From Nocardioidaceae bacterium (GTDB lineage Bacteria; Actinomycetota; Actinomycetes; Propionibacteriales; Nocardioidaceae), in the NCBI GenBank assembly GCA_013696015.1, contig JACCZI010000020.1, forward strand, positions 1 through 18,749: a stretch of 18,749 nt of DNA, in the 5' to 3' direction. Shown here piece by piece: positions 1-7,156 of this stretch (the stretch's first letter is position 1; every line of letters starts with the position of its first letter). Both the position numbers and the translations under genes were made by a program. The notes under the pieces were generated by a model that saw nothing but the letters and a program-made list of their open reading frames with translations, was not told where the DNA came from and ran no database searches.

Positions 1-10
1 TGGAGGGTAT

Positions 11-27
11 CTGCTGTCTGACAGTAG
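11..27. promoter_or_regulatory. Imperfect palindrome upstream of the DUF1707 gene
   Basis: Two 8-base arms (CTGCTGTC and GACAGTAG) flank one central T; seven of eight positions pair. It lies 57 bases before the start codon at 84. The heptamer CTGACAG inside it recurs at 70-76, and TGGAGGGTA occurs at 1-9 and 41-49. The arrangement looks like a binding site for a dimeric regulator, but the upstream gene is outside the window, so which gene it serves is inference. Confidence 0.3.
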
Positions 28-83
28 CCACATCCCACTGTGGAGGGTAGTGGAGTCACCCTCGGACAGCTGACAGGAGCAAC

Positions 84-512
84 ATGCCGACCATCTCAGA
101 CCTTCGACTTTCCGACGCTGACCGTGGTGAGGCGGTCTCGGTTCTCGGCCAGCACCACGCCCTTGGCAGGCTGAGCCTCGACGAGTTCAACGAACGGGTA
201 GATGCCGCCTATCGGGCCGTAACGCAGTCGGACCTGGAGCGGTTGTTCGCCGATCTGCCGGCGCGGACTGCTGTGGATGCTCAGCCGTTTCGACAACCGG
301 TGACGGTGCCAGTGGGGAGCTGCGCTGCGTCGCGTCAGCGTTGGCGCGGCTGGTTGCTGATCTCCGTCGTCTGCCTCGTGGTCTGGGCCGCGACCTCGCT
401 CGGCTCTGGGCACGTGCTCTACTTCTGGCCGATATGGGTGATCGGACCCTGGGGGATGGCCATGGCCCTGACACGGCTGAGCACGCGACCTCGGGCGGGC
501 AGCCGCACCTGA
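84..512 (+). CDS. DUF1707 domain membrane protein
   Basis: Small membrane protein of 142 residues. Residues 4-59 match the DUF1707 (SHOCT-like) pattern: an LRLSDADRGEAV-type opening, then a helix carrying GRLSLDEFNERVDAAY, ending in DLERLFADLP. Two hydrophobic segments follow at about residues 89-108 and 111-128, joined by a short turn, with a basic tail. This matches the common actinobacterial form of one DUF1707 domain plus a 2TM anchor; the cytosolic domain probably mediates protein contacts, but no reaction is known for the family. The ATG at 84 is supported by AGGAG at 75-79 and by the domain starting almost at once. It converges on the CocE-type gene with 52 bases between the stops. Family call is firm; function unknown. 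Confidence 0.85.
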   Translation: MPTISDLRLSDADRGEAVSVLGQHHALGRLSLDEFNERVDAAYRAVTQSDLERLFADLPARTAVDAQPFRQPVTVPVGSCAASRQRWRGWLLISVVCLVVWAATSLGSGHVLYFWPIWVIGPWGMAMALTRLSTRPRAGSRT

Positions 513-517
513 CGGAC

Positions 518-566
518 TGGTCGGGCGGGAACCCGCGGATGGTCGGGCGGGAACCCGCGGATGGTC
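518..566. repeat. Two-copy 22-bp tandem repeat between convergent genes, possible terminator
   Basis: Exact copies at 518-539 and 540-561, with the first five bases of a third copy at 562-566. Each unit holds GCGGG followed two bases later by CCCGC. Across the junction, CCCGC of copy 1 can pair with GCGGG of copy 2 around a roughly 10-base loop, giving a GC-rich hairpin usable on either strand. It fills the gap between the stop codons of two convergent genes, so bidirectional termination is the simplest reading. The duplication itself may come from replication slippage. There is no U-tract. Confidence 0.5.
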
Positions 567-2496
567 AGGGGAGGCGGGGGATGCGGCGCTGCCAGCGGCG
601 CTCGGTCAGCAGGTCATCGCCTTCGCACACCTCGAGCTTGATCACCGCGTCGTAGCTGTCGGCGCCGATGCTGACATCGAGGGTGCTGCGGGTCGACACG
701 CTCACCTCGGGCCACTTGATCGCGTAGCGCGCCTCCGCCGTCGCGCGCTGCTCGAACGTGCGCGTGTCCACGCTGACCCTCCCGGTGTAATGCTCGCTCG
801 CGTCTCCGCCGTACGGCACCCCGTAGGACGTGGCGTGGTCGACGACACAGGCCGTTTGGCGACGCAGCACGTCCCGCTCGATGCGCCAGTCGACGCCGCT
901 GGCGTCCTCACCTGACGGCCCGCCGGGCCGCAGCGACGGCGCCTCGTACGGCGACGGTCCGGACCACGTCGGCAGCACGAGCTCCCCGCCGCGCACCGTC
1001 AACGTCACAGGTCCGGGCGGCGCCGCGGTGTTCGGCCAGTCGGCACCTGCGACCGACAGCCGTAGCCGTTGCCCGGAGGCCAGCTCGTATGCACAGGCGT
1101 CCAGCGTGACCTCGACGTCGTACTCCCGACCGGGCTCGAGCGGCGACGGCGAGGTCCGCGACTTGCGGTAGCCGAGGTTCAGCGAGCCCCGGGCGATCAG
1201 TGCCGACGTGCCGTCGGCGAAGACATCGCACAGCTTTGCCGACACGTACGCCACGGGCCGGTCGACGCTGAGGCGGAGCCGCAGCACCGGGTAGCCGAGC
1301 AGCACCTGCTCCTCACCGTCCCACTCCCACCGCAGCGACGCGACGTCGTCGAAGCGTTGGTCGGTGCTCAAGCCCCAGGGCAGATGACCGGCGCAGTCGA
1401 TCCACGCGGCCACTCCGGTGTCGGCGCGCACCGCATACGGACTCCGGGCTTCCAGCGGCATCGACCGCTGGGACACCCTGAGGCACGGCCACTCCTCGCG
1501 GATCCAGTGGCCCTCGGAGAAGTCGAGGTCCGGCTCGGGCGGCGTGGAGCGACGCACGAACACCGTCGAGCTCGGTCGCCCGGCCAGCCCGTCGTCGACG
1601 CCGCCGTCCTCTGCACCGCGCAGCCAGCGGTCCCACCACGCCACCATCTCCGGCACCAGGTCGATCCGCGGGCCGGGGATCGCGGAATGTGTCGCGGCAT
1701 GCGCCCAGGGCCCGGCCAGCAGCCGGTGCGGCACGCCGGCCTCCCGCAGCGCCGCGACGGTCCGGAACGAGTTGTTGCGGTAGCCGTCGGCCCAGCCGGC
1801 GACGATCATCACCGCACATTCCATCCGGTCGTACGCCGGCGCGACGGAACCGTGTCGCCAGTACGGCCCATCGGTCTGTTCGTCGAGCCACGTCAGCAGC
1901 CAGGGTTCGTGGCTGTCGATCCGGCGCCGCCATTCCTCGCGCCACCCCTCACCCCACAACGCCGGGACCGGAGGCAGGGCGTTCATCGGCGTCATGTAAT
2001 GGCAGTAGTCGACCAGGTCGGCGACCTTCAGGGCGCCGCCGCGCCAGTGCACGTCGTCGGTCCACCGGTCGTCGGTGGCGTAGATCGCGACGACGGCCTT
2101 CAGCGCCGGCGGCTGCTCACAGGCCATCTGTAGCGAGTTGAAACCTGAGTAGGACGTCCCCCACATCCCGACGTTGCCGTTGCACCAGGGCTGGTCGGCG
2201 AGCCACGCGATTACCAGGGCGAGGTCGGCCTGTTCGCGGGCGGGGTACTCGTCGGTGGCGTCCCCGCCGGACGAGCCGGTGCCGCGCAGGTCGAGTCGGC
2301 ACACGGCATACCCATACTCGTCGCGCAGGCGCACGTACTCGCTGGCGTACGAGCTCGTCAGGTCGTCCTTGCGGTATGGCAGCGCCTCCAACAGGCACGG
2401 TTGCGGGCCGCCGGAGTCGTCTGGGAGGTACAGCGTGGCGGCGAGTTCGACTCCGTCTGGCATCGGGATCCGAGCCTCGTGCTGCCCGCCGGTCAC
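565..2496 (-). CDS. CocE/NonD-family serine hydrolase (S15-type alpha/beta hydrolase)
   Basis: A 643-residue hydrolase of the CocE/X-Pro dipeptidyl-peptidase (S15) superfamily, which cleaves esters or amides of acyl compounds. The N-terminal alpha/beta-hydrolase core has a CRLDLRGTGSSGG oxyanion-region motif (about 66-78), the nucleophile elbow GTSYSG with Ser115, the acid Asp237 in GWADGYRNN, and His266 in GPWAHA; spacing agrees with the cocaine-esterase triad. A cap region fills about 140-215. The C-terminal half (about 370-560) is the jelly-roll XPD C-domain, with its AYELASGQRLRLSVAGADWPN segment. No signal peptide, so cytosolic. The start is GTG 2496, whose GTGA overlaps the stop of the upstream S58 peptidase, implying coupled translation. 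Substrate unknown: ester, N-acyl amino acid or proline peptide are all possible. Confidence 0.88.
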   Translation of the reverse strand: MTGGQHEARIPMPDGVELAATLYLPDDSGGPQPCLLEALPYRKDDLTSSYASEYVRLRDEYGYAVCRLDLRGTGSSGGDATDEYPAREQADLALVIAWLADQPWCNGNVGMWGTSYSGFNSLQMACEQPPALKAVVAIYATDDRWTDDVHWRGGALKVADLVDYCHYMTPMNALPPVPALWGEGWREEWRRRIDSHEPWLLTWLDEQTDGPYWRHGSVAPAYDRMECAVMIVAGWADGYRNNSFRTVAALREAGVPHRLLAGPWAHAATHSAIPGPRIDLVPEMVAWWDRWLRGAEDGGVDDGLAGRPSSTVFVRRSTPPEPDLDFSEGHWIREEWPCLRVSQRSMPLEARSPYAVRADTGVAAWIDCAGHLPWGLSTDQRFDDVASLRWEWDGEEQVLLGYPVLRLRLSVDRPVAYVSAKLCDVFADGTSALIARGSLNLGYRKSRTSPSPLEPGREYDVEVTLDACAYELASGQRLRLSVAGADWPNTAAPPGPVTLTVRGGELVLPTWSGPSPYEAPSLRPGGPSGEDASGVDWRIERDVLRRQTACVVDHATSYGVPYGGDASEHYTGRVSVDTRTFEQRATAEARYAIKWPEVSVSTRSTLDVSIGADSYDAVIKLEVCEGDDLLTERRWQRRIPRLP

Positions 2497-3575
2497 GTCA
2501 GCCGCCCGTGGTCGCGCAGCAGCCTGACCACTTCGTCGGGCGGCAGGCCCTCGCGTCGGTGGTCGTCTCGACCGACAACGGTGGGGGAGGCCAGCATCGA
2601 GTTCAGCACGGCTTCCTCACTGGCCTCGACCACCGCCTCGAAGAGCGGGTCGAGGGCCCGCCCGGACACCGAGGCGGACACCTCGTAGGCACCGTTGCGG
2701 TCCGACCGCAGACCAGTGGCGGCCGCGAGGAAGATCTCACCGCTGCCGTGGTACGCGACCGACCCGGTACGCGCCAGCCCGAGCCCGACCCGGCGGGCGA
2801 GCCGGGAGCAGCCGAACCCGTCAACTGCGGCGTCGGTGACCACCACGCCGATGCACGAGCCGGCCGGGGGCCGCTCCGGGGCGGGGTCGACCGGCAACAG
2901 CCGTCCGACGGGGACGCCATCGACGGTGAGCCGACGCCGGTCACCGAAGTTGGTCATCAGCAGCACGCCGACGGTGTGACCTTCTGGCGTGACCCGCGAG
3001 GCGGTGCCGATGCCACCCTTGAAGCCCAGGCACGACATGCCGGTGCCGGACCCGACGCTGCCCTCCACGGGCGGGTCGCTGCTGCCGCGGGAGGCCAGCG
3101 CCTGCTCCCACGCCGTCGCCACGTCGCCGCGGTCCACCTGCATGCGCCGGGCGTCGTTGAGGTACGAGTCGTCGCACTCCGCGACCACGGGGATGATGAA
3201 GTCGTCGGCGACGCTGGGGTGGCGTTCCATCATCAGCTCGACCGCGGCGTCGTACACCCGTCCGACCTGCAGGGTCGAGGTCAAGAACACCGGCGTCTCG
3301 AGCGTCCCCCACTCGCCGGCGGTGATGAAGCCGGTGCACTCGCCGGCGCCGTTGAGCACCGCACCACCCGCGGGAACGAGCCGTTCGAACGCATCCTCGG
3401 CGACGACCAGCACCGTGACGCCGGTACGGGCGCGGCCGCGTCCCCGAGGCGGATCCGACTCGTCGCGGTGGACAGTTGCATGGCCCAGCCCAACGCCTGA
3501 CACATCGAGCACGGAGCCGGTCGGGCCCGGCTCGAGGAACCCGATCCTGATCCCCAGGTCGGCGGCACGAGGCAT
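2493..3575 (-). CDS. P1/DmpA-family (S58) self-processing aminopeptidase
   Basis: A 360-residue N-terminal-nucleophile hydrolase of the DmpA/beta-peptidyl aminopeptidase family. Family hallmarks are GVGLGHATV (27-35), GTGMSCLGFKGGIGTASR (177-194), VGVLLMTNFGDRR (202-214), and AGSCIGVVVTDA (238-249). By homology to DmpA, the chain cleaves itself before the Ser in this last motif (Gly239/Ser240), leaving Ser240 as the N-terminal nucleophile of the beta chain. Members remove N-terminal D/L or beta-amino acids from small peptides and amides. No signal peptide is seen, so cytosolic. ATG 3575 is preferred: AGGA lies about 7 bases upstream, whereas the ATG at 3602 has no spaced ribosome site. The stop overlaps the GTG of the CocE-type gene. 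Exact substrate preference (L-, D- or beta-aminoacyl) cannot be read from sequence. Confidence 0.88.
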   Translation of the reverse strand: MPRAADLGIRIGFLEPGPTGSVLDVSGVGLGHATVHRDESDPPRGRGRARTGVTVLVVAEDAFERLVPAGGAVLNGAGECTGFITAGEWGTLETPVFLTSTLQVGRVYDAAVELMMERHPSVADDFIIPVVAECDDSYLNDARRMQVDRGDVATAWEQALASRGSSDPPVEGSVGSGTGMSCLGFKGGIGTASRVTPEGHTVGVLLMTNFGDRRRLTVDGVPVGRLLPVDPAPERPPAGSCIGVVVTDAAVDGFGCSRLARRVGLGLARTGSVAYHGSGEIFLAAATGLRSDRNGAYEVSASVSGRALDPLFEAVVEASEEAVLNSMLASPTVVGRDDHRREGLPPDEVVRLLRDHGRLT

Positions 3576-3578
3576 GTG

Positions 3579-3606
3579 GGCATCCTGCCCCAACGCTGGC
3601 ATCCTG
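3579..3606. promoter_or_regulatory. 9-bp direct repeat in the divergent S58 peptidase/deacetylase gap
   Basis: GGCATCCTG occurs at 3579-3587 and again at 3598-3606, starts 19 bases apart. The pair nearly fills the 46-base gap between the two divergent start codons (3575 minus, 3622 plus); the first copy contains the complement of the S58 gene's ribosome site. A shared operator is possible, but the repeat may simply reflect that ribosome-binding sequence. No clear -35/-10 pair is visible. Confidence 0.25.
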
Positions 3607-3621
3607 ACGAACGTGCCTGCT

Positions 3622-4716
3622 ATGCCCGCCGTTTGGTCCCCGGACACCCTGCTCCACGAGCCGGGCGGCGAGGTCTGGGTGGGCGTCAGCACCCCCGGGA
3701 CCGAGGTGCCGGAGCGGGTCGAGGTGATCCGCGACGCGCTCGCTGCCGCCGGGCACGAGCTGGTCAAGGCCGTTCGCCATGACGTCGCCGCCGACGCGCC
3801 GGCCGCCCGCACCCCCGTCACCAGCACCCCCGTCCACGATCCGAGACTTTTGACGCACCTGCGAGACGTCCACGCCGAGTGGATCGCCGCCGGGTTCGCC
3901 GAGGATCCCGGCCAAGACCGCGTGGTCCCGTACTTCTTCCCGACGACGGGGATGCTCGGGCCGCTGCCGGTCCACCGGGCGGCGGCGGTGCACGCCCGGG
4001 CGGGGCAGTTCTGCTACGACACGATGACGTTGGTCGGCCCTGGCACCTACCCGGCCGCGCGGGCGGCGGTGGACTGCGCACTGACCGCCGTGGACCTCGT
4101 CCGTCACGGTACGCAGGCCGCGTACGCCTTGTGCCGGCCGCCGGGACATCACGTCACCCGGGAGGCGTACGGCGGATCCTGCTACCTCAACAACGCGGCT
4201 CTGGCTGCGCAACGATTCTGCGATCACGGAGCCGGCAAGGTTGCGGTCATCGACCTCGACGCCCATCACGGGAACGGGACCGCGGCGATCTTCTACGAGC
4301 GTGGCGACGTCTTCTACGGCTCGGTCCACGTCGATCCGGCTGCCGGGTGGTTCCCCCACGTCGTGGGCTTCGCCGACGAGACAGGCAGCGGAGAGGGGGC
4401 GGGTACGACCCGTAACGAGCCGCTGCCACCCGGTTCGGCCGACGCCGTGTGGTGCGAGGCCGTGACCCGGCTCGTCGACAGCATCGCAACCTTCGCAGCG
4501 GAGGCCGTCGTGGTGTCGCTCGGGGTCGATGCCGCTGCCGACGACCCGGAGAGCCCGCTGCTTGTCAGCGCCGACGGATACCGTACGGCGGGTCGCATGC
4601 TTGGCCAGCTGGGTTTGCCGAGTGTGGTGGTGCAAGAGGGCGGCTACCACCTGCCGTCGCTCGGCGGACTTGTGTGCGCCTACCTCGACGGACACGCCTC
4701 GGGAGGCGAGACATGA
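3622..4716 (+). CDS. Acetylpolyamine amidohydrolase / histone-deacetylase-family zinc hydrolase
   Basis: A 364-residue member of the HDAC/acetylpolyamine amidohydrolase fold, removing acetyl groups from amines through a single Zn2+. Motifs occur in family order: RPPGHH (172-177) with the general acid/base His pair; YGGSCYLNNAALAA (183-196); IDLDAHHGNGT (210-220), whose Asp213 and His215 bind zinc; SLGVDAAADDPES (299-311), giving the third ligand Asp303; and QEGGY (338-342) with catalytic Tyr342. The GVD...DDPE form and the N-terminal extension resemble bacterial acetylpolyamine enzymes more than eukaryotic HDACs. No secretion signal. The start is ATG 3622 or GTG 3613; neither has a good ribosome site, so a leaderless transcript is possible. 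ATGA overlap couples it to the next gene. Substrate (acetylpolyamine, acetyl-lysine or another amide) is open. Confidence 0.88.
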   Translation: MPAVWSPDTLLHEPGGEVWVGVSTPGTEVPERVEVIRDALAAAGHELVKAVRHDVAADAPAARTPVTSTPVHDPRLLTHLRDVHAEWIAAGFAEDPGQDRVVPYFFPTTGMLGPLPVHRAAAVHARAGQFCYDTMTLVGPGTYPAARAAVDCALTAVDLVRHGTQAAYALCRPPGHHVTREAYGGSCYLNNAALAAQRFCDHGAGKVAVIDLDAHHGNGTAAIFYERGDVFYGSVHVDPAAGWFPHVVGFADETGSGEGAGTTRNEPLPPGSADAVWCEAVTRLVDSIATFAAEAVVVSLGVDAAADDPESPLLVSADGYRTAGRMLGQLGLPSVVVQEGGYHLPSLGGLVCAYLDGHASGGET

Positions 4717-5075
4717 GCGACCGGTCCGACACGCTGTCGTACGCCTTGGCCAAGCCCGGTGCCTGGCAGGACGAGCCGTGGGAGGGCGATCTTGTCGCCA
4801 AGGTGGGCGACAAGATCTTCGCGTTCCTCGGCTCCGGTGACGGTAGCTCGATCGGCCTCAAGTGCGGGCTCACCCGCGACGAGGCCGACGAGCTACTGCA
4901 GCGGTTCCCCGATGACGTCAGCGTGATGCCCTACATCGGCCGGTCCGGCTGGAACACCGTGCGCACCAGTGGCGCCGTCGACGACGACGAGGTTCGCGAG
5001 CTCATCGACGCCTCGTACGACTACGTCGTCTCCCGACTGCCGAAGACACGTCGCCCCGCGAACTTGGAGGAGTGA
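4713..5075 (+). CDS. MmcQ/YjbR family protein
   Basis: A 120-residue protein of the MmcQ/YjbR family, which adopts a CyaY-like fold; members are called DNA-binding on structural grounds, but their role is unsettled. Recognisable features are the opening SYALAKPGAWQDEPWEGDLVAKV (9-31), the core KIFAFLG and SIGLKCG strands (34-52), and the closing SGWNTVRTSGAVDDDEVRELIDASYDYVVSRLPK (78-111), the usual C-terminal helix of the family. Its ATG overlaps the stop of the deacetylase gene as ATGA, so translation is coupled. The following VOC gene begins immediately after, making it the middle gene of a three-gene operon. Family call firm; function unknown. Confidence 0.88.
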   Translation: MSDRSDTLSYALAKPGAWQDEPWEGDLVAKVGDKIFAFLGSGDGSSIGLKCGLTRDEADELLQRFPDDVSVMPYIGRSGWNTVRTSGAVDDDEVRELIDASYDYVVSRLPKTRRPANLEE

Positions 5076-5077
5076 GC

Positions 5078-5512
5078 ATGGGACCACTGCTACAGGTCAC
5101 CTTCGACTGCGCCGACCCGGCGGCACAGGCCGCGTTCTGGGCCGCCGCGATCGGCTACCAGGAGCAGACACCGCCGGACGGCTTCGAGTCGTGGGACCAG
5201 CTGCTGGAGCAGATGGGCGTCCCGGAGGAGGAACGAGACAGCCGGGCAGCCGTGATCGACCCCGAGGGCATCCGGCCGCGGCTGTTCTTCCAGCGGGTGC
5301 CGGAGGGCAAGACGGCCAAGAACCGGATGCACCTCGACATCCACGTCGCTGTCGGGTTACAGGGCGACGAGCGGCGCCGGACGATCGAGGCGGAGTCGGC
5401 GCGCCTCACCGGTCTGGGCGCCACCGTGCTGCGTCGGGTGGAGCCGGAGATGCTGAGCGAGTTCTGCATCGTGATGGCCGATCCCGAGGGCAACGAGTTC
5501 TGCGTCGACTGA
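5078..5512 (+). CDS. VOC family protein (glyoxalase-like fold)
   Basis: A 144-residue vicinal-oxygen-chelate protein. Typical landmarks: VTFDCADPAAQAAFWAAAIGY (7-27) for the first beta-alpha unit, RLFFQRVPEGKTAKNRMHLDIHV (68-90) with the conserved MHLDI strand, and FCIVMADPEGNEFCVD (129-144) closing the second module. His85 and Glu140 occupy positions that carry metal ligands in catalytic relatives, but this actinobacterial subgroup (Glyoxalase_6-like) has no defined substrate. The ATG at 5078 is chosen because GGAGGAG (5066-5072) sits five bases before it, better than the in-frame GTG at 5072. Two bases separate it from the YjbR stop. It may be a small-molecule binding or resistance-type protein rather than an enzyme. 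Confidence 0.87.
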   Translation: MGPLLQVTFDCADPAAQAAFWAAAIGYQEQTPPDGFESWDQLLEQMGVPEEERDSRAAVIDPEGIRPRLFFQRVPEGKTAKNRMHLDIHVAVGLQGDERRRTIEAESARLTGLGATVLRRVEPEMLSEFCIVMADPEGNEFCVD

Positions 5513-5607
5513 GGTGTGGCGGGCACGCGGTTCGCCCGGAGGTCGAGCGCCCCTCGACGTGCCGGCGATCTCGTGTCTCTCTCCCATGTTCACTTGGGAT
5601 AGGCGCA

Positions 5608-5657
5608 CTTCCAATAGGCTCGAATCCATTGGAAGCGTCCCTGTGCCATTGGAAGCG
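5608..5657. terminator. Inverted plus direct CTTCCAAT/ATTGGAAG repeats between convergent genes
   Basis: CTTCCAAT at 5608-5615 pairs exactly with ATTGGAAG at 5628-5635 across a 12-base loop. A second copy of the right arm lies at 5648-5655; the 12-mer CCATTGGAAGCG is identical at 5626-5637 and 5646-5657, starts exactly 20 bases apart. The block is in the 189-base gap between the stops of the VOC gene and the FtsX-type permease gene, so a transcription terminator is the most natural reading. There is no clear U-tract. The 20-base phasing would also suit a protein-binding site. Confidence 0.4.
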
Positions 5658-5701
5658 GCTGAGCCGGTCAGGGCCGATCACGCCCATCGAGCACACAGTG
5701 A

Positions 5702-7156
5702 CTAAGCGGCGGTACGCAGCTCGGTGATGTCAGTGCTACGACGCAGGAACAGCAGCGCCAGTGCGGTGACCGCGGCGGTGACGGCCAGAGTCCCGCCGGT
5801 GAGTATCGCCAGCTCCGTCCACGGCACCGGCACCGGCACGGTCGCACCGCTGTCGAAGGCTGAGACTTCGGTGCCGAGCACGCCGCGCACGGCTACCGAT
5901 CCTGCCGCGGCGGCCAGCAGGCAGGTCGGCACCAGTGGGAAGAGGGTCTCCGCGAGGATCGCGCGGGCGAGCACTCCACGAGGGGTGCCAGCGGCAGCGA
6001 GGGCGGCCAAGGTGTGTCGCCGCTCGACGACGCTTTCGGCCGCGGTGACGAGGAGGGAAGCAGCGGCTAGCGCAATCGCGAGCGCAAGCACGGCGTCGAC
6101 CAAGGAGAAGGTGTCCGCGTAGAAGCTTTCGTTCGGATCGGTGATCAGCAGAAAGTTCTCTCGAACACCTTGGACCACCGCGCCGATGAGCACGGCCAGC
6201 AGCACTGCGGTGCTGGCTCGGCTCGCTGTGTAGGGGGCGGCGATCATTCTCCGACTGGCGATCAACAATGCGGGATTGTTGACGCGAGGAGCGAGCAAAG
6301 CTCCGATCCCGGCGGCGATGGCTGCACCTCCGAGCAATAGACCCGCGCCGCATAACAGAAGCAGAAGCAGAGCGATAGCGGCTAGTGCCTTTACCGAGCC
6401 ATCTAGTCCGAAGGCCTGAACAACTGCCTCGAAGGCAGCCAATCCGCCAGCGCCTGCAGCGAACAGGATCGCCGGCAGGACCGCGGGCGGTCGCAGCGGC
6501 TGCCGCCGGATCACTCCCTGCGGCGTCAGGGCAACGCGTCGCAGCGCAACCACGCTGAGGACACCCGCCGCGATCGGGATGGCGATCACGACACTTGCGA
6601 TCACCCACCACGGCGCGATGACGTCGGTCGGCAGGTTCCACACCGGCCCGGTCACTGGTTCGCCCACGAACAAGTTTTCGCGGGCCTCGCGCATCACCGT
6701 AACGGTGTCTAGGTGCGGCCGGTCGAGCAGTATCCGCCCACTCAAATACATCCCGGCGCCGAGAAGGCTACCCAGCGCGGCAGCGAGGCCAGTTTCGGTA
6801 GCCGCGATCTTGACCGCATCGGCGGGGGTGGCGCCAGCCATCCGGAAGGCCGCCAACCGACGGTCACGCGCGGGCGCCCCGATCCGGGAGCACTGCCCGA
6901 CGAACACCAGCAGCGGAAGGCACAACAGGATCAGCGCTATGACGACGCCTTGATGCAGCCCGCGTTCGTTCAGGACATCGCTGGAGTACGGCCCGTCGGA
7001 GGGTCCGATGCTGACCACCGCGGCCGCAGCGAGAAGGGCGAGTGTGCCCGCTGCTGCACCCATAGCGGTCAACAGGATCCGCATCCGATCCGCGCTCCCG
7101 CCGGTGATCGCGAGCCGGAGCAGGGTCGCACCCCGCGGCCCGGGTGAGGCCGTCAT
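5702..7156 (-). CDS. FtsX-like ABC transporter permease
   Basis: A 484-residue integral membrane protein with about ten hydrophobic segments. The first two lie near residues 27-52 and 70-88; others are near 115-135, 185-207, 227-247, 260-290, 315-332, 355-375, 400-428 and 445-470. The arrangement suggests two FtsX-type blocks, as in exporters that do not need a separate second permease. The segment EARENLFVGEPVTGPVWNLPTDV (about 160-182) would form an outside loop. Its ATG overlaps the ATPase stop as ATGA, so it is made together with that subunit. With the PadR regulator this is a typical Gram-positive export or sensing set for antimicrobial peptides, lipids or drugs; the substrate cannot be deduced. 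The N-terminal part is less conserved-looking than the C-terminal block. Confidence 0.85.
   Translation of the reverse strand: MTASPGPRGATLLRLAITGGSADRMRILLTAMGAAAGTLALLAAAAVVSIGPSDGPYSSDVLNERGLHQGVVIALILLCLPLLVFVGQCSRIGAPARDRRLAAFRMAGATPADAVKIAATETGLAAALGSLLGAGMYLSGRILLDRPHLDTVTVMREARENLFVGEPVTGPVWNLPTDVIAPWWVIASVVIAIPIAAGVLSVVALRRVALTPQGVIRRQPLRPPAVLPAILFAAGAGGLAAFEAVVQAFGLDGSVKALAAIALLLLLLCGAGLLLGGAAIAAGIGALLAPRVNNPALLIASRRMIAAPYTASRASTAVLLAVLIGAVVQGVRENFLLITDPNESFYADTFSLVDAVLALAIALAAASLLVTAAESVVERRHTLAALAAAGTPRGVLARAILAETLFPLVPTCLLAAAAGSVAVRGVLGTEVSAFDSGATVPVPVPWTELAILTGGTLAVTAAVTALALLFLRRSTDITELRTAA

Noticed and set aside
1069..2133. Plus-strand 354-codon frame opposite the CocE-type gene
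   Set aside because: No recognisable domain, antisense to a complete catalytic triad gene.
2989..3621. N-terminal extension of the deacetylase frame
   Set aside because: Runs antisense through the S58 peptidase gene and is low-complexity Ser/Pro/Arg; family similarity begins after 3622.
2941..4695. Minus-strand open frame of 584 codons opposite the deacetylase gene
   Set aside because: Arg-, Gly- and Pro-rich translation without family motifs. It lies antisense to an HDAC-type gene with all catalytic residues and overlaps the S58 gene out of frame; typical high-GC shadow.
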